NCBI GenBank assembly: GCA_015256945.1
Contig: JABZLB010000006.1
Location: 1 to 64,000 of the forward strand
Direction: 5' to 3'
Source: Prevotellaceae bacterium
GTDB taxonomy: Bacteria > Bacteroidota > Bacteroidia > Bacteroidales > Bacteroidaceae
DNA length: 64,000 nt
The translations under genes and the position numbers were made by a program. Positions 1-8,776 of this stretch are shown in pieces (position 1 is the stretch's first letter; each line of letters begins with the position of its first letter). The notes beneath the pieces are model-generated. The model ran no database searches. It was not told the DNA's origin and was given only the letters and a program-made list of their open reading frames with translations.

Positions 1-144
1 ACGTATAACATACCTTCTAACCTCGTTCCTTTCATATTTAAGAAACAGGCTATTCTGGCAATTATAAGTATAAATAATAATCTTCTGTAAGCTCAAACCC
101 TTGTCACCAGCTTCAGCAAGAGCCTTTAAAATATCCTCATCCAT
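1..144 (-). CDS. Partial conserved small hypothetical protein (N-terminal 48 codons)
   Basis: An open frame reads from an ATG at 144-142 to the window edge on the minus strand with no stop. It begins MDEDILKALAEAGDKG and continues with a Leu/Ile/Tyr-rich segment and several charged residues (KYERNEVRRYV). The rest of the gene lies outside the window, so length and product are unknown. The start follows directly after the terminator hairpin of the winged-helix gene upstream. I do not recognise a named domain. The alpha-helical, charged composition would suit a small DNA- or protein-binding protein, but that is a guess. Confidence 0.55.
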   Translation of the reverse strand, partial: MDEDILKALAEAGDKGLSLQKIIIYTYNCQNSLFLKYERNEVRRYVIR

Positions 145-147
145 AGA

Positions 148-184
148 AAAAACCGCAGCCCAATTATCTTTTGAATTGCGGTTT
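148..184 (-). terminator. Hairpin terminator after the winged-helix gene
   Basis: AAACCGCA and TGCGGTTT pair across an internal loop. Read on the minus strand the stem is followed by a run of T. It lies about 50 bp downstream of the stop of the 98-residue gene and just before the next minus-strand start. Confidence 0.6.
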
Positions 185-236
185 ATTAAAAAAAAATTAT
201 TACTCGTTCAGAAAGTATTAATGACGTGATTTAGTC

Positions 237-533
237 TTAAGCCAGAACTACTTTTCCTGCATCACCTTTTACCTTACCCTCTTTTAGCAACCATCCGATG
301 CCAAGTAATACCTCTACTTCAGTTTTTCCTGTGAGCTTTACCAGCTCCTCTACCGATTTTGAAGCACCAGCAGAATAAAGTGCCTGATAAACGTCTCCTG
401 CACGGAAACCTGCATTTTCTGCATCAACGAAGACCTCTTCCTTTGACATTTTTGATTTGGTTGTAGTTTTTTTGGCTACTGCTGATGACGACTTTTTAAC
501 AACTGCACACTTTGTCGTTTTCTTCTCTACCAT
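237..533 (-). CDS. Winged helix-turn-helix domain protein (DUF2582-like)
   Basis: This 98-residue protein has a Lys/Ser/Thr/Val-rich basic tail (residues 1-33), then a compact domain of about 65 residues. The domain reads as helix-helix-wing: FRAGDVYQALYSAGA, then VEELVKLTG, then VEVLLGIGWLLKEGKV, and a short beta strand. That is the pattern of the small winged-helix family PF10771 found in Bacteroidetes. The basic tail suggests nucleic-acid binding. It is monocistronic, with a TAnnTTTG box upstream at 591-598 and its own terminator. The regulatory target cannot be read from the sequence. Confidence 0.75.
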   Translation of the reverse strand: MVEKKTTKCAVVKKSSSAVAKKTTTKSKMSKEEVFVDAENAGFRAGDVYQALYSAGASKSVEELVKLTGKTEVEVLLGIGWLLKEGKVKGDAGKVVLA

Positions 534-590
534 AATTAGAAAATTTAAAATAACCTTTTTTCCTATTATAAAAAATCAATTTGACGGTTG

Positions 591-598
591 CAAATATA
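591..598 (-). promoter_or_regulatory. -7 box of the winged-helix gene (TATATTTG)
   Basis: The minus strand carries TATATTTG, a perfect match to the Bacteroidetes TAnnTTTG box, 58 bp upstream of the ATG at 533. No clear -33 TTTG was found at the usual spacing. Confidence 0.6.
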
Positions 599-739
599 AG
601 CAATTATCACCAATGAATGTTATAGATAATCAATAAAATTACAGATTGTAATCAGGATATACATCCTTATTTAATATTTTTTGATATAAATCAAACTTTT
701 GACTATCAAATACTTATTAACGGATAATTATAAAAGGAA

Positions 740-766
740 ATCCCGCTTCAAATATTGAAGCGGGAT
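740..766 (-). terminator. aspS terminator hairpin
   Basis: A perfect 11-bp stem (ATCCCGCTTCA / TGAAGCGGGAT) with a 5-nt loop lies 33 bp beyond the aspS stop. On the minus strand a T-rich tract follows. Confidence 0.75.
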
Positions 767-799
767 GATAATTGTATGATTATTCGAGATTAAGAAGCA

Positions 800-2569
800 C
801 TAAGCTTCACACTCATTAAAATCTTCTTTAATATGAAGCTCGTCAAGCTGCTTCTTGTCCAGCTTAGAAGGCGCATCAAGCATAACATCTCGTCCGCTGT
901 TATTTTTGGGGAAGGCTATACAATCTCTAATAGAGTCGAGACCTGCCAATATACTTACAAAGCGGTCTAAACCGAAAGCGAGTCCTGCGTGCGGTGGTGC
1001 TCCATACTTAAAAGCGTTCATTAAGAAACCAAATTGAGCCTCGGCACGCTCAGGTGTAAAGCCTAACACCTCGAACATCTTCTCTTGAAGTTGCGTATCA
1101 TGGATACGAAGAGAGCCACCTCCTACTTCTATTCCATTACAAACAAAGTCATATGCCTTTGCTCTTACCTGCTCAGGGTGTTCATCCAACAATGAAATGT
1201 CATCAGGATTTGGCATAGTAAATGGGTGATGGGTAGCCATTAACCGCTGCTCTTCATCGCTCCATTCAAAGAGAGGAAAGTCGACAATCCATAAACATTT
1301 AAATGTATTCTTATCACGAAGACCAAGCCTTTCTCCCATCTCTAAACGCAAACTGCAAAGCTGAACGCGTGTTTTATTGGCATTATTACCACTTAGAATA
1401 AGAACAAGATCACCATCCTTAGCTCCAGACACTTCTTTAACTTGCAGCAATTGCTCCTCTGTATAGAACTTATCTATTGAACTCTTAACAGAACCATCAG
1501 CATTAAACTTAATATAAACCAGCCCTTGAGCACCAATCTGCGGCCTTTTAACAAAGTCGGTTAATTCGTTTAATTGCTTACGACTATAATCTGCACATCC
1601 AGGAACTACAATACCACCGATATAGTTTGCTTCATTAAAGACTGAAAAATCGCCCTTATTCTTCAACACATCCATGAACTCAACAAATTCCATTCCGAAT
1701 CTTAAGTCGGGCTTGTCAGAACCATATTTCCTCATGGCTTCATGCCAGGTCATTTGCTGTAACGGTTTAGGAAGCTCTACTCCACGTATTTCTTTAAACA
1801 GCATACGGCACATTTCCTCGAACAAATTAATCACGTCGTCCTGATCAACAAAGCTCATTTCACAATCAACCTGGGTAAATTCAGGTTGGCGATCAGCCCT
1901 GAGGTCTTCATCACGAAAACATTTCGCAATTTGGAAATAGCGGTCAAAGCCCGCAACCATCAACAGTTGCTTTAAAGTTTGAGGGCTTTGAGGCAAAGCA
2001 TAAAACTGGCCAGGATTCATACGAGACGGTACTACAAAGTCACGTGCACCTTCAGGAGTAGAACCAATTAGTATAGGAGTTTCAACCTCTATAAACTTTT
2101 GGTTATCAAGAAAATTCCGTATCAGAATTGTCATTCTGTGACGAAGCTCTAAGTTATAGCGAACCGAAGGACGACGTAAATCCAAATAACGATACTTCAT
2201 GCGGATGTCATCTCCGCCGTCTGTACTGTCTTCAATGGTAAAAGGAGGCGTTAAAGACGTGCTCAATACGTTTAGTTCTTTAGCAATAATCTCAATATCA
2301 CCAGTATCCATCTTGGGGTTTTTGCTCTGCCGTTCACTGACAACACCCTTTACCTGGATGCAGAACTCTCTTCCTAACTTATTTGCTTCATCACACAAAG
2401 CTTTGTCATCGGCCTCATTAAAGACCAGTTGTGTAATGCCATAACGATCGCGTAAATCGATGAAAGTCATCCCACCCATCTTGCGTGAACGCTGTACCCA
2501 TCCGGCAACAACAACATCTTTTCCCGAATCAGAGAGCCGCAACTCTCCGCAAGTATTTGTTCTATACAT
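800..2569 (-). CDS. aspS: Aspartyl-tRNA synthetase
   Basis: This cytoplasmic class IIb synthetase charges tRNA-Asp with aspartate. From the chosen start, MYRTNTCGELRL, it is 589 residues, normal for the bacterial form. The N-terminal OB fold (about 1-110) contains GWVQRSRKMGGMTFIDLRD. Motif 2 (FRDEDLRADRQPEFTQ) and motif 3 (GLAFGLDRFVSILAG, about 529-543) are present, and the bacterial GAD insertion lies between them. The frame stays open upstream to 2683, but the extra 38 residues are AT-rich and unlike the family, and the TAnnTTTG box at 2599-2606 lies inside that extension. This decides for the start at 2569. Whether it is the discriminating or non-discriminating type cannot be told here. 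Confidence 0.97.
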   Translation of the reverse strand: MYRTNTCGELRLSDSGKDVVVAGWVQRSRKMGGMTFIDLRDRYGITQLVFNEADDKALCDEANKLGREFCIQVKGVVSERQSKNPKMDTGDIEIIAKELNVLSTSLTPPFTIEDSTDGGDDIRMKYRYLDLRRPSVRYNLELRHRMTILIRNFLDNQKFIEVETPILIGSTPEGARDFVVPSRMNPGQFYALPQSPQTLKQLLMVAGFDRYFQIAKCFRDEDLRADRQPEFTQVDCEMSFVDQDDVINLFEEMCRMLFKEIRGVELPKPLQQMTWHEAMRKYGSDKPDLRFGMEFVEFMDVLKNKGDFSVFNEANYIGGIVVPGCADYSRKQLNELTDFVKRPQIGAQGLVYIKFNADGSVKSSIDKFYTEEQLLQVKEVSGAKDGDLVLILSGNNANKTRVQLCSLRLEMGERLGLRDKNTFKCLWIVDFPLFEWSDEEQRLMATHHPFTMPNPDDISLLDEHPEQVRAKAYDFVCNGIEVGGGSLRIHDTQLQEKMFEVLGFTPERAEAQFGFLMNAFKYGAPPHAGLAFGLDRFVSILAGLDSIRDCIAFPKNNSGRDVMLDAPSKLDKKQLDELHIKEDFNECEA

Positions 2570-2598
2570 ACCTTTAATGATATAATTATAACTACATA

Positions 2599-2606
2599 CA
2601 AAAGTA
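2599..2606 (-). promoter_or_regulatory. -7 box of aspS (TACTTTTG)
   Basis: The minus strand reads TACTTTTG about 30 bp upstream of the aspS ATG at 2569. The position supports the shorter aspS start. Confidence 0.65.
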
Positions 2607-2701
2607 CTACTTTTTTTATTGGAATGGAAATAACAATAATAATAAGCTCTAAAAAGAATGTTAAAAGCTACATTTTGTAACAAACTCCATGAAACTTTTT
2701 A

Positions 2702-2709
2702 TATTTTTG
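2702..2709 (+). promoter_or_regulatory. -7 box of the DUF1573 gene (TATTTTTG)
   Basis: TATTTTTG matches TAnnTTTG, 31 bp before the ATG at 2741. A TTTTG at 2673-2677 could serve as the -33 element, at slightly long spacing. Confidence 0.65.
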
Positions 2710-2740
2710 TTCGTCAAACAGAAAAGAAATATTACATACA

Positions 2741-3133
2741 ATGAAGAAATTAATTTTAGCATCATTCATGTTCGTTGCAGGAATCACGACGACTTTTGCA
2801 CAGGCACAGATTAAGTTCGACAAGTCAGAATATAACTTTGGTACCTTTTCCGAGGACAGTCCTGTCCAGAAATGTACGTTCACTTTCACGAATGTTGGCG
2901 ACAAGCCTCTTGTTATCAATCAGGCTGCAGCCAGCTGCGGATGCACGATACCAACATATACCAAGAATCCTGTAAAGCCAGGAGAGAAAGGAACTGTGGA
3001 GGTTACATACAACGGTAAGACAAAATTCACCGGACATTTCAAAAAAGCCATCACCATTCGCACAAATGGAGTGCCCGAAATTACACGGCTTTACATTGAA
3101 GGAACAATGACAGAGTCGAAAACAGGAAAATAG
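2741..3133 (+). CDS. Secreted DUF1573 family protein
   Basis: This 130-residue protein begins with a clear Sec signal peptide (MKKLILASFMFVAGITTTFA, cleaved near 20-22). The rest is one immunoglobulin-like DUF1573 domain: IKFDKSEYNFGTFSED, then FTFTNVGDKPLVI, the hallmark AASCGCTIP, and PGEKGTVEVTYN. Family members are abundant periplasmic or surface proteins of Bacteroidetes with no firmly established function. The CGC motif is conserved in the family. It is monocistronic, with a promoter at 2702 and a strong terminator at 3192-3224, and is divergent from aspS. Confidence 0.88.
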   Translation: MKKLILASFMFVAGITTTFAQAQIKFDKSEYNFGTFSEDSPVQKCTFTFTNVGDKPLVINQAAASCGCTIPTYTKNPVKPGEKGTVEVTYNGKTKFTGHFKKAITIRTNGVPEITRLYIEGTMTESKTGK

Positions 3134-3191
3134 AATCATACAGATATTATATTATACTCTATATTACATTACAGAGTATTAAAAATACAAC

Positions 3192-3224
3192 AAGGCCGCT
3201 TTCTGAATACAGAAAGCGGCCTTT
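3192..3224 (+). terminator. Strong rho-independent terminator after the DUF1573 gene
   Basis: A 13-bp perfect stem (AAGGCCGCTTTCT / AGAAAGCGGCCTT) with a 6-nt loop is followed by TTTATTTATT. It lies 58 bp after the stop. Confidence 0.9.
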
Positions 3225-3249
3225 ATTTATTCAAAAAAGCCCTAAATTA

Positions 3250-3281
3250 TTTGCCTGAAAATAATTTAAACGCTAAATTTG
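3250..3281 (+). promoter_or_regulatory. Promoter of the DASS transporter
   Basis: TTTG (3250-3253), a 20-nt spacer and TAAATTTG (3274-3281) form a textbook Bacteroidetes housekeeping promoter, 47 bp before the ATG. Confidence 0.85.
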
Positions 3282-3328
3282 TCCTCAAACCTATAAACAA
3301 ACATTTTTTAACTACCAAACTTTAAACT

Positions 3329-4795
3329 ATGCAAGAGACCGTGAAAAGAGTCTTAACCGGCGACTTTAACAAAAAGAAGGGATTATGGTTCCTTTTAACT
3401 GCCCTTCTCACAATTATTGTGTGGAACCTTCCTGCCAGCTTTTTTGGCATTGACGGACTTACTATTGTACAACAGCGTGTTATTGCCATCTTCGTCATGG
3501 CCGTCATGCTTTGGTTAACAGAAGCCATTCCTGCCTGGGCAACATCAGTATGTATTATCTTTGTTTTACTTTTCTTTGTCAGCGATTCATCATTTAAATT
3601 TATGCAAGGAGAAGGCGGAGAGTATGGGCTTTTCCTCGATTCGGTGGGTATTATGGCATGTTTTGCCGACCCTACAATTATACTCTTCCTTGGTGGTTTC
3701 ATCCTTGCCATAGCAGCTACTAAGTCGGGATTGGATGTATGGATGGCCAAAACCATGATAAAGCCTTTTGGAAAGAAAAGTGAAAACGTATTATTGGGCT
3801 TTCTACTTATTACGGGATTATTTTCCATGTTCATCTCCAACACGGCTACCGCAGCCATGATGCTTACCTTCCTTACGCCGGTCTTTAAGGCTCTTCCTGC
3901 CAATGGCAAAGGACGAATAGCCCTTACCATGGCTATTCCTATTGGCGCAAACCTCGGAGGTATGGGAACTCCCATCGGTACTCCACCCAATGCCTTTGCC
4001 TTCAAAATACTGAACGACCCTGCCGGTTTAAACATGGACGTGTCGTTTGGACTCTGGATGGCCATCATGGCTCCGTTGGTTATTGCGCTCCTTTTCATTG
4101 CATGGTTGTTACTATGCCGTTTGTTTCCCTTTACAGGTAAAACCATAGAGCTGGATATTCAGGGCGAAATGCAACATAACTGGCGCACTATCGTCGTTGC
4201 CGTTACAATGGTTGTTACAATTCTTCTTTGGATATTCGGAAAACCATTAGGTATAAATGCAAACACAGTTGCCATGTTACCCATTGCCGTTTTTGCCTTA
4301 ACAGGCGTTATCACTGCTAAAGATCTTCAGGAGATTGACTGGGGAGTGATATGGATGGTAGCAGGCGGATTTGCTCTCGGTATGGCCATGAACGGTACCG
4401 ATCTCGCAAAAACAGCTATCAATGCCATACCATTTGGCGACTGGAATCCGATAGTAATATTGCTGATTGCCGGTTTAGTTACCTTCTTCTTATCCAACTT
4501 CATCAGCAACACAGCAACGGCAGCTCTCATGATTCCCATCCTAACCGTAGTATGTGCAGGTATGGGAGACAAACTGAATATTATTGGAGGCTCATCAACC
4601 GTAATCGTAGGTATTGCCGTAGCAGCATCTGCTGCCATGTGCCTGCCCATATCAACTCCTCCAAATGCCATCGCCTACTCCACGGGACTTATTGAGCAAA
4701 AGGACATGGGAAAGGCAGGAATTCTCGTTGGAATCATCACACTAATACTCGGATTCTCCCTGCTTATTGCAATGGGTAAATTGGGAATATTCTAA
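3329..4795 (+). CDS. DASS family sodium/anion symporter (SLC13-like)
   Basis: This 488-residue inner-membrane protein has about a dozen hydrophobic segments. It carries the two repeated SNT-type substrate and sodium sites of the divalent anion:Na+ symporter family: MFISNTATAAMM near residues 171-182 and FISNTATAALM in the second half. Each is followed by a proline-rich loop (GTPIGTPPNAFAF and LPISTPPNAIAYS). These duplicated SNTAT and TPPNA motifs are diagnostic. Known members import C4-dicarboxylates, citrate or sulfate. The sequence alone does not decide between them, though succinate or another dicarboxylate is likely in this group. It is a single-gene unit with a good promoter. Confidence 0.88.
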   Translation: MQETVKRVLTGDFNKKKGLWFLLTALLTIIVWNLPASFFGIDGLTIVQQRVIAIFVMAVMLWLTEAIPAWATSVCIIFVLLFFVSDSSFKFMQGEGGEYGLFLDSVGIMACFADPTIILFLGGFILAIAATKSGLDVWMAKTMIKPFGKKSENVLLGFLLITGLFSMFISNTATAAMMLTFLTPVFKALPANGKGRIALTMAIPIGANLGGMGTPIGTPPNAFAFKILNDPAGLNMDVSFGLWMAIMAPLVIALLFIAWLLLCRLFPFTGKTIELDIQGEMQHNWRTIVVAVTMVVTILLWIFGKPLGINANTVAMLPIAVFALTGVITAKDLQEIDWGVIWMVAGGFALGMAMNGTDLAKTAINAIPFGDWNPIVILLIAGLVTFFLSNFISNTATAALMIPILTVVCAGMGDKLNIIGGSSTVIVGIAVAASAAMCLPISTPPNAIAYSTGLIEQKDMGKAGILVGIITLILGFSLLIAMGKLGIF

Positions 4796-4901
4796 GAAAA
4801 CAACTTATTGCAAAACCATCACCGCGCAGAACAGATAATATTTCCGATTAAAAGTAAGCGTGACAACAAAGTTACAGAATTAAAGTTTTGCAGAAACAAA
4901 A

Positions 4902-4938
4902 AAAGGCGTATCATGAAAACCAGTCATGATACGCCTTT
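4902..4938. terminator. Bidirectional terminator between convergent genes
   Basis: A 15-bp perfect inverted repeat (AAAGGCGTATCATGA / TCATGATACGCCTTT) with a 7-nt loop is flanked by A and T runs. It serves the transporter (+) and the secreted protein at 4952 (-). Confidence 0.85.
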
Positions 4939-4951
4939 AACATAATAACTT

Positions 4952-6061
4952 TTATCGTTTATAAACGTTGGCTACACCGCCTGCAAGGTCTATAAAATCA
5001 TCGGTCGATGTACGCTCTGCCAGCAATTTCCTGAGCATATACATTTGATAAATACCATAAATAGTATTGCTAAGTGACGGTTTCCACGAGTTGGGGTCGC
5101 TCTTATCAGCCTTTACACCATATTCGTGAGCTTTGTCAAAGCTCTGCGCCATCGCAGCAAGCATAGCGGCATTAGTATATACAAAGTAATCGTATTCAAT
5201 TGACTTTCCTTTAACATCAAGGCTTGCGAACTTATCACTAAGTGCCAGAAGCTGGGCATTAAGCTTGCCATCTTCCATATTTTGCAGCCACTGGCCATAT
5301 AGCTGACCTGCTTCTTTGGCCAGGGCTGCCTCAGAAGGATAGGACGATTGTAGTTTTTCGGGAACATCAGCATATTGTAGTTTGCTATACTTATCACCAA
5401 CAAGGAACAACTGTACGCGCTGTGCAAGCTTGTACCCGGCATATTCAACGGCTTTCTTTACAGCCATACCGCGTATAGCTCCTTCGTGTTCATTGAAGAA
5501 TCTGCCTGCTGTTTCATCAGCACCCCACTTTGCAGAGCTTGGCTTATCAGTAATGGAAATACTGTTCTTTGCAGCATCATACCCTACAAAGCCCTTCTCA
5601 ACGCTGGCTGAATCTAAAAGAGAAAAGTATACAAGTGTATTGCCATCCTCTCCCTTTATTTTGCAACCAACACCAACTTTTACCTCTGTACGCAGGCAAA
5701 CACCGGCACTTGTATCGCCAGTATAGCGTGCATTCTGGAAGTCGAAAGCACGTTTAAACTCTGGCTTTTTGGTAAAAAATACCTCTATTGTGTACTTTGC
5801 AGCACCGTCTTTTACATTAATTCCGTTTCCCTTTCCCAAATTCATTTGGGCAGGATACACATCTATCGTGTTCTGTGTACCTACAAATTTATACGTATCG
5901 TCAGGCCCGATCTTAGTTAATTGAGCAGGAAAGACAACCTCTTTCATGTCTTTGGGGATAAAATTCACACGGTCGAATTTAAACGACTTTTGTGCCATGA
6001 TTTGCAAACTACCTACTACCAGCAACGCAATTACCAGCGACGACTTAATTGGTTTAATCAT
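4952..6061 (-). CDS. Secreted protein of unknown function
   Basis: This 369-residue protein has a Sec signal peptide (MIKPIKSSLVIALLVVGSLQIMAQ). The first half of the mature part is beta-rich with many Gly and aromatic residues, including a DGAAKYTIEVFF stretch. The second half is helical and Ala/Leu/Lys-rich (for example EAALAKEAGQLYGQWLQ). No lipobox, C-terminal sorting tail or catalytic motif is evident. I do not recognise the family. The location is periplasm or cell surface by inference. It is a single-gene unit with a TAACTTTG box at 6134-6141 and a shared terminator. Confidence 0.6.
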   Translation of the reverse strand: MIKPIKSSLVIALLVVGSLQIMAQKSFKFDRVNFIPKDMKEVVFPAQLTKIGPDDTYKFVGTQNTIDVYPAQMNLGKGNGINVKDGAAKYTIEVFFTKKPEFKRAFDFQNARYTGDTSAGVCLRTEVKVGVGCKIKGEDGNTLVYFSLLDSASVEKGFVGYDAAKNSISITDKPSSAKWGADETAGRFFNEHEGAIRGMAVKKAVEYAGYKLAQRVQLFLVGDKYSKLQYADVPEKLQSSYPSEAALAKEAGQLYGQWLQNMEDGKLNAQLLALSDKFASLDVKGKSIEYDYFVYTNAAMLAAMAQSFDKAHEYGVKADKSDPNSWKPSLSNTIYGIYQMYMLRKLLAERTSTDDFIDLAGGVANVYKR

Positions 6062-6133
6062 AAAATTGTTGTTGTTGTTTAGTTATTAATTTATTTTATC
6101 GGAATAAATATCACACAATTACGGTGTTTTGTG

Positions 6134-6141
6134 CAAAGTTA
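6134..6141 (-). promoter_or_regulatory. -7 box of the secreted protein gene (TAACTTTG)
   Basis: The minus strand reads TAACTTTG, 73 bp upstream of the ATG at 6061. Confidence 0.6.
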
Positions 6142-6217
6142 GTTTTTTTTTCAGTATGCACAAGAGCTGTAAAGGAAAAAACAGGGCTGGCCAATCATAA
6201 TAAGCCAAAATAAAAAC

Positions 6218-6246
6218 AAGAGCCTTGCCACAATGGCAAGGCTCTT
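6218..6246 (-). terminator. ppiD terminator
   Basis: A 13-bp perfect stem (AAGAGCCTTGCCA / TGGCAAGGCTCTT) with a 3-nt loop lies 26 bp after the ppiD stop. A T-rich tract follows on the minus strand. Confidence 0.85.
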
Positions 6247-6271
6247 ATATTATATAATAAGGTGTATGTGT

Positions 6272-8413
6272 TTAGAAGAACAAGTAGCGGTTATCAACTA
6301 CTTTACCATTAATGTAAAGCTCGTTCATGAAGTTGCCGGCATACTGCATGGCCTTCTGGATAAGCTTTCCTTCCTGCTCCTTATCGTTGAACTTAGCCGC
6401 ATTTTTTGTGCGATTCATTACCTGGAACTGATATACACCAGCCATACCCTTTACAGGATGTGAGCTGAATGCCCCAGCCTTGGCAGCATAAACAGCACCA
6501 CTAAGTGCCGGCTCGCTTGCACCGGTTGTCTGCACAAACACCGGAGCGGCAAACGTTACCTGATTAACTGTCGACACAATAGCGCCCTTAGCCTTGGCAG
6601 CTGCTATGCTCTTTACGCCATTAGCTTTGGCTATAAGCTGCTCGGCTTTTTTGTCACGCATTACCTCTGCCTTAACCATCTCCTTCACTTGCGGGTCATC
6701 AAGGCCTCTGTAACCTATGGGGTGAACTTTCGTGCATATAACCAATAACAGGTTATCACCGTTGTTTCCACACTCGTACATTTGTGAAACGCTACCTTCT
6801 TTAGCATCAAAGAGCCATTTCATAGCATCGCGTGTTGAGCGTATACCGGCCAGATAATGCTGACTTGTAGTAACATCCTTAGCCTCCTGCAAACGATAAC
6901 CACTACGGGCTGCATTCTTTTCAATAGCTTCCGGCGTTTGATTTGCGCTTACGAACGAACTGAACTTATTAAATATTTTACTGCGTGTTTCGCTCGAATA
7001 GTCAATAGTGCGCTTAATTACAGCAGCTGTATATTTGTTGATCATGTTCTTACGGTCCAGAACTTCAACAATAATATTACCCTGTGTAGTTTGTATATTC
7101 TTCAGCTCTTTGGCGCCCATGGTCAGCAAGTTGTTCAGATAGGTCTTGCTGTCATTGTCAATTGTATTGGTATATTCATACTGACGGGTAGTAAGCCACT
7201 GCTCTGAACCGTCCTGTCCATACTTCTTTGCAACAGCTGCAAAATCGGCACCGCCCTTCAATGCTGTATAAATAGAATCGGCTCTCTTATGTGCTTCGTC
7301 GGGCGTTGTACCGCCAACCTGGATGGCGCGGAACTGAACCGAGTCAGGAAGCTGCTGTTTTGCAATAACCTTTATGAGGTTAAGTGTGTTGTCCTGCTTG
7401 TCTTCAACCGGGCCTACAACATGACCAACAGCTATCGAATCAAGCTTACCGGCAATATCAGCAGGGAATGCTTCCTTACCAACAGGGATGCCAAGGTAGG
7501 GAATTGCCGATGTACTCTTGCGTACAACATCAGCAGGATCATCAGCCGATGCAAGCTGTTTGCCGTAATCATTAAACTGCTTTAATAATGCAGCACGGTC
7601 GGCAGCCGAAGCTGTTATTTTCACATCGATATATTTAATATCGCGTGTTTCAACAAACTGCTGGAAACGAGGCTTCAGCTCATTATATTTAGATTTGAGG
7701 TCTTCATCAGATATTGTAACCTTGTTATCCTGAATAGATGAGTAAGGATATGCTGCAAGCTGGATTTGACTTTCCAGATTTTCTTCGTTAAAGCTCATTT
7801 TGGCTTCAACAGGATTCGAAAGGAAGCAGTGGGCTAACAGTGCATTATATTTCTGGATGAGAAGCTGCTGACGCAACGATTTTTCAATATAGTTCCAGTA
7901 TTTGTAAATACTTTCATACTGCTGGGCCGCCTGTGGGTTAGCCGTTTTTGCCTGTTTGTATTGTGCAAGGAACTGTTTTAGCTGGTTGGCATCAAAACGA
8001 CCTGTCTGCTGATTAACAAACGGAGTTGAGAGAAGCATCTGGTTTGTACCCTGGCTAAGCACGTCTTCCATTTCATCGTCCGTAACAGTAAGCCCCAGTT
8101 TCTTGCATTGATTCTCGATAAGCTTATACTGAACGTAGTTCTGCCATACCTGATCACGCAACTGGTTAAGCTGGTCATCGTTCAGGTTTTCCTGCCCCAT
8201 GACCTTCATAGCATCCTGTGCTTCGTCAACGAGCTTGGCGAAATCATCAAAGCTCATTTTCTCACCTAACACTTCACCGATTTGTTGACGCTGGTTATTG
8301 CGGGAAGACTCGCAAGAACGAAAGGCCTCTTCGGCAATAAAAGCAAGCAAGCCAAGACCGATGATTATGATTAAGGTCAGGCCTCTGCTTCTGATTTTTC
8401 CTAATGCTGCCAT
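6272..8413 (-). CDS. ppiD: PpiD/SurA-like periplasmic peptidyl-prolyl isomerase
   Basis: This 713-residue foldase is anchored in the inner membrane by one N-terminal segment (GLTLIIIIGLGLLAFIAEEAF) with its bulk in the periplasm. A SurA_N-type chaperone region follows (about 35-230, including DDFAKLVDEAQDAM and LVQYKLIENQ-like helices). Parvulin rotamase-type segments follow: one around 250-330, and a second around FRAIQVGGTTPDEAHKRADSIYTALKGGADFAAVAKKYGQD (about 345-385). Family members help outer-membrane proteins leave the Sec translocon. It has its own promoter at 8485-8492, but lies downstream of the lptC and corC-like genes in the same orientation, a neighbourhood that fits envelope biogenesis. 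Confidence 0.87.
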   Translation of the reverse strand: MAALGKIRSRGLTLIIIIGLGLLAFIAEEAFRSCESSRNNQRQQIGEVLGEKMSFDDFAKLVDEAQDAMKVMGQENLNDDQLNQLRDQVWQNYVQYKLIENQCKKLGLTVTDDEMEDVLSQGTNQMLLSTPFVNQQTGRFDANQLKQFLAQYKQAKTANPQAAQQYESIYKYWNYIEKSLRQQLLIQKYNALLAHCFLSNPVEAKMSFNEENLESQIQLAAYPYSSIQDNKVTISDEDLKSKYNELKPRFQQFVETRDIKYIDVKITASAADRAALLKQFNDYGKQLASADDPADVVRKSTSAIPYLGIPVGKEAFPADIAGKLDSIAVGHVVGPVEDKQDNTLNLIKVIAKQQLPDSVQFRAIQVGGTTPDEAHKRADSIYTALKGGADFAAVAKKYGQDGSEQWLTTRQYEYTNTIDNDSKTYLNNLLTMGAKELKNIQTTQGNIIVEVLDRKNMINKYTAAVIKRTIDYSSETRSKIFNKFSSFVSANQTPEAIEKNAARSGYRLQEAKDVTTSQHYLAGIRSTRDAMKWLFDAKEGSVSQMYECGNNGDNLLLVICTKVHPIGYRGLDDPQVKEMVKAEVMRDKKAEQLIAKANGVKSIAAAKAKGAIVSTVNQVTFAAPVFVQTTGASEPALSGAVYAAKAGAFSSHPVKGMAGVYQFQVMNRTKNAAKFNDKEQEGKLIQKAMQYAGNFMNELYINGKVVDNRYLFF

Positions 8414-8484
8414 TTGTTTTAATTGTTTTATTTTGATGTTTTTATAATTTCAATATCAGGAGCTTTTCCATATATAAATGCGTA

Positions 8485-8492
8485 CAAATTTA
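8485..8492 (-). promoter_or_regulatory. -7 box of ppiD (TAAATTTG)
   Basis: The minus strand reads TAAATTTG, 72 bp upstream of the ppiD ATG. It lies between array A and the gene, so the array is upstream of the promoter. Confidence 0.65.
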
Positions 8493-8607
8493 CTAATTAA
8501 TCGGCAAACTCGTGTATATTTCAATGGAAAAAATAAACTTTTACGAAATATTGCTGCCATTATTTAATAACCATGTATAGAACATACGGCAGGAAAGTTC
8601 ATTGTAC

Positions 8608-8684
8608 GGCGGCCGTCAGCAATGCGTACGGCGGTCGCCGTACAACGTGTTTGACGGCCGTCAGCAGCACTGCTGACGGCCGTC
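8608..8684. repeat. 77-bp palindrome array A (four GRCGRYCGYC units)
   Basis: Four 10-bp units start at 8608 (GGCGGCCGTC), 8630 (GGCGGTCGCC), 8653 and 8675 (both GACGGCCGTC), at steps of 22, 23 and 22 bp. Units 3 and 4 together form a perfect inverted repeat with 21-bp arms (8647-8667 and 8670-8690) around a 2-bp centre. Units 1 and 2 share outer arms TTGTACGGCG (8602-8611) and CGCCGTACAA (8636-8645). It is a GC-rich island in an AT-rich intergenic region between the corC-like gene and the ppiD promoter. I do not recognise this element. Confidence 0.9.
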
Positions 8685-8776
8685 AAACACTGAGAATAAC
8701 GCAGCAAAACCTTCTTTCATACCCCGTAATCTGCGTAAAATTATGCTTAAAACAACAAAGCTTTATGCTGTACTTG

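Larger units (their letters stand above)
8414..8776. other. 363-bp intergenic region: ppiD promoter plus repeat array A
   Basis: From 8414 to about 8500 it is AT-rich and holds the ppiD leader and -7 box. From 8601 to 8690 it switches abruptly to GC-rich palindromic array A. The rest (8700-8776) shows nothing recognisable. An open frame across the array has no family resemblance and is not accepted as a gene. Confidence 0.8.

Noticed and set aside
3322..4146. 274-codon antisense frame inside the transporter gene
   Set aside because: Opposite-strand shadow of a membrane protein gene; no promoter and no family resemblance.
8608..8684. Array A as a rho-independent terminator
   Set aside because: No T-run follows the hairpins, and arrays B and D lie upstream of genes, so orientation to genes is not consistent.
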